Shown here piece after piece: positions 1-4,734 of a DNA stretch of 5,033 nucleotides. Within the stretch, counting starts at the first letter, position 1. Each line of letters begins with the position of its first letter. The notes under the pieces were generated by a model. That model was given only the letters and a program-made list of their open reading frames with translations, searched no databases and was not told the origin of the DNA. The DNA comes from B1-G15 sp964346135 (GTDB lineage Archaea; Thermoproteota; Bathyarchaeia; Bathyarchaeales; Bathyarchaeaceae): contig CAYFTS010000114.1 of the NCBI GenBank assembly GCA_964346135.1, positions 1 through 5,033 of the forward strand, in the 5' to 3' direction. Position numbers and translations under genes: made by a program.

Positions 1-119
1 CTTACGGAAGCAGTATAGGACAACCAAACTACAACCCATTAGCTGACCTTGACGCAGACGGCGACGTTGACTGGTTCGATTTCGGCGATTTCGCTGCAAA
101 CTACGGCAGAAGCATCTGA
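1..119 (+). CDS. C-terminal end of a dockerin-domain protein (5' partial)
   Basis: Only the last 38 codons are in the window; the reading frame has codons starting at position 3 and stops at TGA 117-119. The peptide contains a calcium-loop pattern, DLDADGDVDWFD (residues 15-26), with Asp at loop positions 1, 3, 5 and 12, Gly at 6 and Val at 8, followed by FGDFAANYG. This is the F-hand pattern of dockerin type I repeats, which bind calcium and dock onto cohesin domains. The leading YGSSIGQPNYNPLAD looks like the link from a first repeat lying upstream, so a usual two-repeat dockerin at the extreme C-terminus is likely. Dockerin proteins act outside the cell and usually carry a separate functional domain, which cannot be seen here. 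The cohesin-domain gene at 1221-2255 is an obvious candidate partner. A non-dockerin EF-hand tail is the main alternative. Confidence 0.8.
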   Translation, partial: YGSSIGQPNYNPLADLDADGDVDWFDFGDFAANYGRSI

Positions 120-383
120 CGAATGCGCGCGCAGTTCTTTAGATTCGCTTACCAAAAAAGGGGAAGAGTGTGGGAGACATCACTAACGTAGCGTGAGTTC
201 AAATTCCTCTACTACCGCAATGACCTTGGCACTTTATGAAAGTATTATTAATTCTGTGATGGATGTTCAACGTCTACCCGATTGAAGTTTTTCAAAAGCT
301 AAATTTTCAATATTTATTCAAGGTTCATAACATAAAATAAGCCCGTTAAGTTAATTGTCTATTTGCATTGCATGGTGAGATTG
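120..383. other. Intergenic gap with possible weak promoter
   Basis: These 264 bases carry no gene I can support. There is no clear oligo-T terminator after the dockerin stop. Two AT-rich stretches could be the TATA box for the next gene: TATTTATT at 311-318 and ATAAAATA at 332-339. They would place transcription starts roughly 20 to 45 bases before ATG 384, but neither is distinctive. Positions 191-219 resemble the 3' end of a tRNA (GTTCAAAT followed by CTACCGCA), but no matching 5' half is present and the T stem does not pair. Confidence 0.4.
374..378 (+). promoter_or_regulatory. Ribosome binding site fixing the start at 384
   Basis: GGTGA lies 5 bases before ATG 384 and matches the anti-Shine-Dalgarno end of archaeal 16S rRNA. 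The earlier in-frame starts (TTG 363, ATG 372, GTG 375) have no such site upstream, so ATG 384 is preferred. Confidence 0.55.
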
Positions 384-899
384 ATGACCCGTTGCGAAAA
401 ATTCTATGTGAGAATGAAAGACCTATTGGAGACTGGTGATAAAAAAGCGCTAAACGAGTTTTGCAGCAAAAACTACGACACTATCCATTACATTGAAAAG
501 CACATTGAGTTTATGGATAAGCATTTCCCGAACCGACGAACGTCGGCTATAAGCGAGTTTGCAACAAGACCGCTGCGTAAACAACCTGAGGGCGTCCAGA
601 AAGCAATAGTGAAGAAAATTGAGAAGCAACTGAAAAAGGGAGAGAAACCAACTGCTCAACAAGTCAAGCAGTGGATACGAGAGGAAAAGGGAGAACCAGT
701 CAAATTGGAAGAGAAAGCAGAGATGAAACTCTTAACATCCGTCGTTGACGATTTAAACGCTCTCGTAGACGACTTCTGTCCAAGTTGCCCTACAATTGAC
801 GACGAAAACTATTGCGGTGAAGAAGCTGAAGCTGGATGTCCAATAATGACTTTCATAGTTTGGATGGACGAGAAAGGGCTGAAAATTTCGCGGAGTTAA
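384..899 (+). CDS. Unrecognised 171-residue protein with a C-terminal Cys4 motif
   Basis: I do not recognise a family. The protein is hydrophilic, with no signal peptide or membrane segment, so it is probably cytoplasmic. Residues 57-97 form a Lys-rich, helix-like region (SEFATRPLRKQPEGVQKAIV, continuing to PTAQQVKQWI) that loosely resembles the helical/HTH part of ParB-like proteins; that likeness is weak. Residues 132-152 hold a Cys motif, CPSC then Cys 144 and Cys 152 (C-x2-C-x8-C-x7-C), in an acidic setting, consistent with a metal site such as zinc. The end, WMDEKGLKISRS, is short and polar. Two further Cys (4 and 27) lie near the N-terminus. The gene stands alone between the dockerin and cohesin genes, with 321 bases before the next start, so co-transcription with the cohesin gene is unlikely. 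A DNA-binding or redox role is conceivable but unproven. The gene call itself is fairly firm because of length, RBS and protein-like composition. Confidence 0.75.
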   Translation: MTRCEKFYVRMKDLLETGDKKALNEFCSKNYDTIHYIEKHIEFMDKHFPNRRTSAISEFATRPLRKQPEGVQKAIVKKIEKQLKKGEKPTAQQVKQWIREEKGEPVKLEEKAEMKLLTSVVDDLNALVDDFCPSCPTIDDENYCGEEAEAGCPIMTFIVWMDEKGLKISRS

Positions 900-1023
900 C
901 TAAACTAGTTGCAAAGTTTTCTTCATCCATAACAAAATAGTAAATGATTTGAGGAAGACGCTAACCTATTCAATCAAGGTGCGCACTAAAGGCTATCATC
1001 CTGGTGAAGATTTTAAGCGCGCA

Positions 1024-1031
1024 TTTTTTTT
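1024..1031 (+). terminator. Oligo-T terminator candidate
   Basis: A run of eight T on the coding strand, 125 bases after the stop of the 171-residue protein gene and preceded by GCGCGCA. Archaeal RNA polymerase terminates at T-runs without needing a hairpin. The distance from the stop is long, so this is moderate evidence. Confidence 0.4.
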
Positions 1032-1054
1032 CTTAAGTCATTCATTTCAAGTTG

Positions 1055-1071
1055 CATTAATAATTTAAGGA
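1055..1071. repeat. 17-bp direct repeat, copy 1
   Basis: CATTAATAATTTAAGGA, repeated without mismatch at 1087-1103 with a 32-bp period, about three helical turns. Its last two bases overlap the left arm of the hairpin at 1070-1087. Confidence 0.85.
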
Positions 1072-1087
1072 TAGGATTTTTCCTATC
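1070..1087. repeat. Perfect 7-bp inverted repeat (hairpin)
   Basis: GATAGGA (1070-1076) and TCCTATC (1081-1087) are exact reverse complements around a TTTT loop. The dyad sits between the two 17-bp direct repeats, sharing two bases with the first and one with the second. It lies about 55 bases upstream of the TATA box at 1141, so it may be an operator; no T-run follows it that would make it a terminator. Confidence 0.7.
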
Positions 1088-1103
1088 ATTAATAATTTAA
1101 GGA
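1087..1103. repeat. 17-bp direct repeat, copy 2
   Basis: Exact second copy of CATTAATAATTTAAGGA. It ends 37 bases before the TATA box at 1141, a position typical for archaeal activator sites upstream of BRE/TATA. Confidence 0.85.
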
Positions 1104-1140
1104 GAATTATCGCAGTTATCCATACCATGTTTTCCCATTT

Positions 1141-1148
1141 TTTATATA
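1141..1148 (+). promoter_or_regulatory. TATA box candidate for the cohesin gene
   Basis: TTTATATA within the stretch ATTTTTTATATATAGAA is the best TATA-box match in the gap and predicts a start of transcription near 1168-1175, giving a leader of about 50 bases. A second, weaker box, TTATATCA at 1181-1188, would give a leader of about 10 bases. Confidence 0.5.
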
Positions 1149-1219
1149 TAGAAGATTGTTTCGCAGATCATAAATGATAATTATATCAAATAGTGCAATA
1201 ACGATTTTGAACACACAAA

Positions 1220-1224
1220 GGTGA
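1220..1224 (+). promoter_or_regulatory. SD-like GGTGA overlapping the annotated GTG start
   Basis: GGTGA here includes the GTG at 1221 and lies 8 bases before an in-frame TTG at 1233. The site therefore argues for initiation at TTG 1233, which would shorten the signal peptide by four residues and leave the mature protein unchanged. Confidence 0.4.
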
Positions 1225-2255
1225 AAAGGCAATTGAAAAGAAAGATAGTATCAGGATTAATGCTTGCACTAATAGCAATGAGTATGTTAACTTTAACATT
1301 TGGCAGTCAAACAGTTAAGGCGAATGAAACAATAGTTTCAGTTTATCCTGAAACAAGTACAGTATGGGTTGGCGATACTTTCACCGTAGATGTAACGGTT
1401 TCTAATGTCATTAACCTCTATTCCTTTCAGATAAACATGAGTTTCAACCCTAACATTGTAGAATTTCTTAACGTGACAGAGGGCGACTTCTTAAAGGAAC
1501 AATCTGAAGGAACATCGACTGTACCACCTCTTGTAAAGGAAGGTTGGGTGCTGTTCATGTGGGCGACGAAAGGCCAATACGGTGGAGTAGATGGATCTGG
1601 AACTCTGGCTACAGTGGAGTTTGAAGTTCTTGAATGGGGTGAAAGCTACTTGAACATCAACAACACGATTGTACTCAAAAATGACCGTCCTTATGAAGAC
1701 CAGGCATTGACCGGGACCAAACTAATAGAGCTGGTTCCTTGGGGAGGGGGTCAAACTCCAAAAAACGTTCCCTTCACGGCAGTAAATGGGCGAGTAATCG
1801 CAAGTTACTCGTCTCCCCAATACATTGCTCTAAATGCTACATACCATGCACTTCTGACTAACTACAATGACCTGTCAGATGATTACATTTCGCTGTTGGA
1901 TAATTATAATACTTTGCTAACCGACCACAACAACCTTCAAGACGATTACAATGAGCTCTTGGACATTTACGATAACTTAGTAACCTATTTCGATTCGCTC
2001 AATTCAAGTTACTACGGCTTGCAGAGTAGTTATGAAAGTCTCAATTCCACCTACTACGACCTTTTAGACATGTATAGTCAACTTCAATCCGACTACAATG
2101 ACTTGGAATCAAAACAGAACACTTTAACGGGTGACCTAGGTACTGCTAGAAATCTGAGTTATCTCTTCATAATAGCAACAATAGTCTTCTTAGCCACAAC
2201 TGTTTACCTTGTAATAAGAAGACCCAAATTGAAACCAGAATTAAAAGCTACCTAA
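1221..2255 (+). CDS. Secreted cohesin-domain protein with Tyr/Leu heptad stalk and C-terminal membrane anchor
   Basis: This 344-residue protein has four parts. Residues 1-34 are a Sec signal peptide: basic MKRQLKRK, a hydrophobic core to about 27, and a likely cut after VKA (34). Residues about 37-194 read as a cohesin domain: VWVGDTFTVDVTVSNV, then LYSFQINMSFNPNIVEFLNV, GTLATVEFEV and a closing NGRVIA match the beta-strand pattern of the family, which binds dockerins. Residues 201-305 are 15 consecutive heptads with Tyr at position 1 and Leu at position 4, a predicted coiled-coil stalk. Residues 312-332 are a membrane helix followed by RRPKLK, a cytoplasmic stop-transfer tail. At least eight N-x-S/T sequons (N35, 72, 84, 147, 205, 261, 275, 311) suggest N-glycosylation of the exposed part. 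I infer a cell-surface receptor that holds dockerin proteins such as the one ending at 119. GTG 1221 has no upstream SD; TTG 1233 is a real alternative start. A T9 run follows the stop. Confidence 0.88.
   Translation: MKRQLKRKIVSGLMLALIAMSMLTLTFGSQTVKANETIVSVYPETSTVWVGDTFTVDVTVSNVINLYSFQINMSFNPNIVEFLNVTEGDFLKEQSEGTSTVPPLVKEGWVLFMWATKGQYGGVDGSGTLATVEFEVLEWGESYLNINNTIVLKNDRPYEDQALTGTKLIELVPWGGGQTPKNVPFTAVNGRVIASYSSPQYIALNATYHALLTNYNDLSDDYISLLDNYNTLLTDHNNLQDDYNELLDIYDNLVTYFDSLNSSYYGLQSSYESLNSTYYDLLDMYSQLQSDYNDLESKQNTLTGDLGTARNLSYLFIIATIVFLATTVYLVIRRPKLKPELKAT
1821..2135 (+). repeat. 15 tandem 21-bp units encoding Y-x2-L-x3 heptads
   Basis: Each 21-bp unit encodes seven residues. Leu is invariant at position 4 in all 15 units; position 1 is Tyr in 12 units, otherwise His 236, Phe 257 and Gln 299. 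Other positions are mostly Asp, Asn, Ser and Thr (for example YNDLSDD, YESLNST). The invariant Leu uses all six leucine codons across the units, so the DNA copies have diverged while the protein pattern is kept. Confidence 0.85.
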
Positions 2256-2263
2256 CACCCTCC

Positions 2264-2272
2264 TTTTTTTTT
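2264..2272 (+). terminator. Oligo-T terminator after the cohesin gene
   Basis: A run of nine T begins 9 bases after the TAA stop at 2253-2255. This is the usual archaeal termination signal and separates the surface-protein gene from the ribosomal operon. Confidence 0.7.
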
Positions 2273-2347
2273 ATTCAACTCTGATGTTTCTTTAGAATTC
2301 TACTAGTTCTTTTATTCATGATCAAAAAGAAGTCTTGAGTAATAGTG

Positions 2348-2385
2348 TTTAACCCTTGCTGGAAGAGTTTTAAGCAAGGTTTAAA
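2348..2385. repeat. 13-bp inverted repeat at the ribosomal operon promoter
   Basis: Arms TTTAACCCTTGCT (2348-2360) and AGCAAGGTTTAAA (2373-2385) pair at 12 of 13 positions (only C2353/T2380 fails) around a 12-base spacer. The right arm overlaps the likely TATA box. It could be an operator for a dimeric regulator, or a leader hairpin if transcription begins farther upstream. Confidence 0.7.
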
Positions 2386-2388
2386 TAA
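2380..2388 (+). promoter_or_regulatory. TATA box candidate for the rpsM operon
   Basis: TTTAAATAA, preceded by purine-rich AGCAAGG (BRE-like), predicts a transcription start near 2410 and a leader of about 28 bases. A second A/T stretch at 2413-2424 would give a near-leaderless rpsM, which would suit the absence of a good SD before ATG 2439. Confidence 0.5.
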
Positions 2389-2438
2389 AATACCCGTCAC
2401 TTCCGTAGTTAGTCTAAAAAATACATGGACGGTTCAGA

Positions 2439-2918
2439 ATGTCCAAAGGATTCCGACACATCACCCGAATCGTCAACACAGACCTAGACGGCGCCCAAAA
2501 AGTAGGTTACGCCCTATCCCGAGTGAAAGGAATAGGAAACAGACTGGCAAACGTGATCGTTCAAAAAGCCGGAATCGACCCGAATATTCGTTTAGGCTTT
2601 CTTTCAGAATCTGATTTTGAAAAGATCGAAGACATGATAAAGAACCCCGCAAAATACGGCTTACCCACGTGGCTTCTTAACCGTCCTAAAGACAGAGAAA
2701 CTGGAACTGACACTCATCTTGTGGGTGCTGACCTGACTCTTCAAATCAAATCAGACATTGACCAAATGAAAAGAATAAAATCGTGGAAAGGCTTTCGCCA
2801 CTCCCACGGACTAAAAGTGCGAGGGCAACGAACAAAATCAACGGGAAGAAAAGCTAAGTCTCTGGGCGTAAAGAAAAAACAATTGATGCGTGCACGTGCG
2901 GAAGAGAGGACGCGCTGA
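2439..2918 (+). CDS. rpsM: 30S ribosomal protein S13 (uS13)
   Basis: This 159-residue protein sits in the head of the small ribosomal subunit, touching 16S rRNA, the P-site tRNA and the bridge to the large subunit. It begins FRHITRIVNTDLDG and has the helix-turn-helix-like VKGIGNRLA (GIG at 31-33). The insert around residues 74-99 (GLPTWLLNRPKDRETGTDTH) is typical of archaeal and eukaryal S13/S18 proteins and absent from bacterial ones. The C-terminal signature KGFRHSHGLKVRGQRTKSTG (117-136) is followed by a basic tail. The length is normal for archaea. It is first in the operon, downstream of a TATA-like box and a 13-bp dyad. No strong SD precedes ATG 2439, as is common for promoter-proximal archaeal genes with short leaders. 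Its TGA overlaps the ATG of rpsD by one base (TGATG), which implies translational coupling. Confidence 0.97.
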   Translation: MSKGFRHITRIVNTDLDGAQKVGYALSRVKGIGNRLANVIVQKAGIDPNIRLGFLSESDFEKIEDMIKNPAKYGLPTWLLNRPKDRETGTDTHLVGADLTLQIKSDIDQMKRIKSWKGFRHSHGLKVRGQRTKSTGRKAKSLGVKKKQLMRARAEERTR

Positions 2919-3487
2919 TGGGAGACCCAAAAAAACAACGAAAAAAATATGAAACCGCGAAGAATCCATGGCGAATTGCCATTTTGGGAGAAGAACTCAA
3001 AATACTTGGTCAGTATGGATTACGAAATAAGAGGGAACTGTGGCGCCATAAATCCATGGTTTCAAGGTTTCGAGGTATAGCTAGATCGCTTCTAAGCACA
3101 TCCGCTGAGGGAAGAGGAAAACTGGAAAAACAGCTTCTCGGGAGACTAGCTCGTCTCGGAATTCTTCCCAAAACCGCGGCGTTAGATGACGTTTTAGATT
3201 TAACTCTAGAAAACGTTCTTGAACGCAGACTTCAAACACTCGTGTTTCGAAAAGGCTTAGCCACATCCCTATATCAAGCTCGTCAACTCATCACGCACGG
3301 CCACATTGCCGTCGAAAATACGCGAGTATCCTCTCCAAGTTATTTGGTTAAGGAAGACGAAGAAGCAAAAATAACCTATGCTCCAACCAGTCCCTTGTCA
3401 AATCCCAGTCATCCTTTACGAGAATCCTTCGCCAGCACAGTTGAAACCAAAGTAAAGGCGGCAAAAGAGGTTAAGGAGAAAACTTGA
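2918..3487 (+). CDS. rpsD: 30S ribosomal protein S4 (uS4)
   Basis: This 189-residue primary 16S rRNA-binding protein nucleates assembly of the small-subunit body and lines the mRNA entry channel. The N-terminal MGDPKKQRKKYETAKNPW and the ILGQYGLRNKRELWR region (29-43) are archaeal/eukaryal-type S4/S9 features. The S4 RNA-binding fold lies at about 102-150: ERRLQTLVFRKGLA, then ARQLITHGHIAVEN and the turn VSSPSYLV. Residues after about 155 form a loose polar tail ending in Lys-rich EVKEKT. The ATG overlaps the rpsM stop by one base, with GAGG at 2906-2909 eight bases upstream as RBS. Its own TGA overlaps the ATG of rpsK by one base. The bacterial-type zinc knuckle of some S4 proteins is absent, as no Cys is present. 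Confidence 0.97.
   Translation: MGDPKKQRKKYETAKNPWRIAILGEELKILGQYGLRNKRELWRHKSMVSRFRGIARSLLSTSAEGRGKLEKQLLGRLARLGILPKTAALDDVLDLTLENVLERRLQTLVFRKGLATSLYQARQLITHGHIAVENTRVSSPSYLVKEDEEAKITYAPTSPLSNPSHPLRESFASTVETKVKAAKEVKEKT
3475..3478 (+). promoter_or_regulatory. Ribosome binding site fixing the rpsK start
   Basis: GGAG (within AAGGAG) is 8 bases before ATG 3487. This favours ATG 3487 over the adjacent in-frame TTG at 3484. Confidence 0.6.
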
Positions 3488-3882
3488 TGAGCAAAAAATC
3501 TGATAAATGGGCAGTAGTCCACGTATACAGCTCCTACAACAACACCATCATACATGTCACTGATGTGACTGGCGCTGAAACCGTTGCCAGAACTTCCGGA
3601 GGTATGTTCGTTAAATCAGATCGACTGGAATCATCGCCTCACGCTGCTATGCGCGCTGCAGCTCAAGCCGCTACTATGGCTAAAGACAAAGGAATAACCG
3701 CTATACACATAAAGGTTCGAGCTCCAGGAGGATCAGATGCTCGGACGCCGGGTCCTGGAGCACAGGCGGCTATACGAGGACTAGCTCGAGCTGGATTTCG
3801 CATTGGTCGTATTGAGGAGGTCACACCTGTTCCACATGATGGGACGAGAAGAAGGGGAGGGCGCAGAGGTCGCAGGGTCTAA
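3487..3882 (+). CDS. rpsK: 30S ribosomal protein S11 (uS11)
   Basis: This 131-residue protein lies on the platform of the small subunit near the mRNA exit and helps shape the Shine-Dalgarno helix region. Family blocks appear in order: HVYSSYNNTIIHVTD (12-26), the ARTSGGMFVKSDR strand, SPHAAMRAAAQAA (50-62), HIKVRAPGG (74-82), GPGAQAAIRGLARAG (89-103), and the C-terminal VTPVPHDGTRRRGGRRGRRV (112-131). The length is typical of archaea. The ATG shares its A with the rpsD stop, and a well-placed GGAG precedes it. The stop TAA is followed by G, forming TAATG, where the ATG opens only a 16-codon frame; rpoD starts 24 or more bases later. Confidence 0.97.
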   Translation: MSKKSDKWAVVHVYSSYNNTIIHVTDVTGAETVARTSGGMFVKSDRLESSPHAAMRAAAQAATMAKDKGITAIHIKVRAPGGSDARTPGPGAQAAIRGLARAGFRIGRIEEVTPVPHDGTRRRGGRRGRRV

Positions 3883-3906
3883 TGCGGGTTTACAAGTTAT
3901 TGCTGG

Positions 3907-4734
3907 ATGGGTTTGATTTTGGTGGAAGTTGAAGTTGTTTATAAGACTGATAACACTATGCGATTAATTATTCGAGGCATTGATGTCTCTTTTATGAACA
4001 CGTTACGCAGGCTTATGTTGACGGAGATTCCGTCCATGGCTGTGGATGATGTGGTTATTCTTGAAAACTCTTCTGTGCTTCATGATGAGATTCTGGTTCA
4101 CAGACTTGGCCTTACCCCTTTAACAACTGATTTGGACTCTTACAATTTGCCTGAAGAATGTCCGTGCAAAAGTGAGTTCGGATGCAATCTTTGTCGTGTG
4201 GCTTTGACATTGAATGTTGAAGCTGTGGATGGCGCAAGAACGGTGTATTCTGGAGATCTTGTGTCAGAAAATCCAGATATTAAGCCTGTGAGCGACAGGG
4301 TTTCCATTGTGAAGTTAGCTCAGGATCAGAAATTGAAATTGGAAGCGTACGCTAGGTTGGGGAAGGGAAAGGTGCATGCGAAGTGGCAGCCTGTTTCTAT
4401 GTGTGCCTACAAGTTTTTTCCCCAAATCAAGGTGGATGGAAAACGTTGTGACGCGTGTGAGGATTGCGTGAAGGTTTGTCCCAAGGCTGTTTTTGTGAAG
4501 GTTGGAAATAAGATAGAAGTCAGGAATGTGATTGATTGCACCCTTTGCGAGGACTGTGTGGATGCTTGTTTAAAAGAACCGTCTGCTGTTGAGGTAACTT
4601 GGGATAAAAACGCGTTTATATTTGACATTGAGTCCACCGGTGCTCTTCCAGTTGAACGGCTTGTACATGAATCTTTAGGTATCCTTGACAATAAGCTGGA
4701 GTCTTTCCTTAAAGATTTGAAAAAGGTGAAGTAG
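3907..4734 (+). CDS. rpoD: DNA-directed RNA polymerase subunit D (RpoD/Rpo3) with two 4Fe-4S motifs
   Basis: This is the alpha-like subunit (Rpb3 homologue) that pairs with RpoL and starts RNA polymerase assembly. The N-terminal block NTLRRLMLTEIPSMAVDDVV, then ILENSSVLHDEILVHRLGLTPLTTD, is diagnostic. Cys 85, 87, 93 and 96 (CPCKSEFGCNLC) match the zinc-like Cys group of Rpb3/RpoD. A ferredoxin-like insert follows with two full Cys4 motifs: C181-x2-C184-x2-C187-x3-C191-Pro and C211-x2-C214-x2-C217-x3-C221, the second lacking the usual Pro. The end FIFDIESTGALPVERLVHES returns to the dimerisation fold. Some archaeal RpoD proteins keep such clusters and others have lost them; here both look intact. 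ATG 3907 has no clear SD. GTG 3922 (MEVEVVYKTDN) aligns better with the usual archaeal N-terminus and may be the true start. The stop abuts the TTG of the next gene. Codon composition is G/T-rich, unlike the three genes before it. Confidence 0.96.
   Translation: MGLILVEVEVVYKTDNTMRLIIRGIDVSFMNTLRRLMLTEIPSMAVDDVVILENSSVLHDEILVHRLGLTPLTTDLDSYNLPEECPCKSEFGCNLCRVALTLNVEAVDGARTVYSGDLVSENPDIKPVSDRVSIVKLAQDQKLKLEAYARLGKGKVHAKWQPVSMCAYKFFPQIKVDGKRCDACEDCVKVCPKAVFVKVGNKIEVRNVIDCTLCEDCVDACLKEPSAVEVTWDKNAFIFDIESTGALPVERLVHESLGILDNKLESFLKDLKKVK
4725..4729 (+). promoter_or_regulatory. Ribosome binding site supporting the TTG start of rpl18e
   Basis: GGTGA lies within the last codons of rpoD, 5 bases before TTG 4735. 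It supports initiation at this non-ATG codon directly after the rpoD stop. Confidence 0.65.

Larger units (their letters stand above)
900..1220. other. Intergenic regulatory region upstream of the cohesin gene
   Basis: This 321-base gap has no convincing ORF on either strand. It holds, in order, an 8-bp palindrome GTGCGCAC (979-986), an eight-T run (1024-1031) that may end the upstream transcript, a direct-repeat/hairpin element (1055-1103), and two TATA-like boxes (1141-1148 and 1181-1188). The layout suggests that control of the downstream surface-protein gene is concentrated here. Confidence 0.5.

Noticed and set aside
123..191. 22-codon frame from ATG 123 just after the dockerin stop
   Set aside because: Very short, no RBS, low-information basic peptide.
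191..219. tRNA-like 3' end (GTTCAAAT, then CTACCGCA)
   Set aside because: No complementary 5' acceptor (GCGGTAG-like), D arm or anticodon arm is found upstream, and the T stem pairs at only about three of five positions. At most a decayed remnant.
193..285. 30-codon frame from GTG 193 (21 codons from ATG 220) ending in MDVQRLPD
   Set aside because: It reads somewhat like protein, but there is no ribosome binding site, no recognisable motif, and the length is within chance.
450..662. Minus-strand frames opposite the real genes (450-662, 2741-2938, 3081-3266, 4407-4691)
   Set aside because: Each lies antisense to a well-supported gene, with no RBS or family motif.
1055..1103. CRISPR-like array from the two 17-bp direct repeats
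   Set aside because: Only two short copies with a 15-bp spacer that is itself mostly a hairpin; no further units or cas genes.
2307..2331. AT-rich inverted repeat TTCTTTT / AAAAGAA around an 11-base loop
   Set aside because: A 7-bp stem with a single G-C pair in an AT-rich spacer is likely chance; the nearby T9 run already explains termination.
2345..2614. 89-codon + strand frame overlapping rpsM
   Set aside because: It lies in another frame over the operon promoter and rpsM, which is certain by homology; the Arg/Pro-rich product is a shadow.
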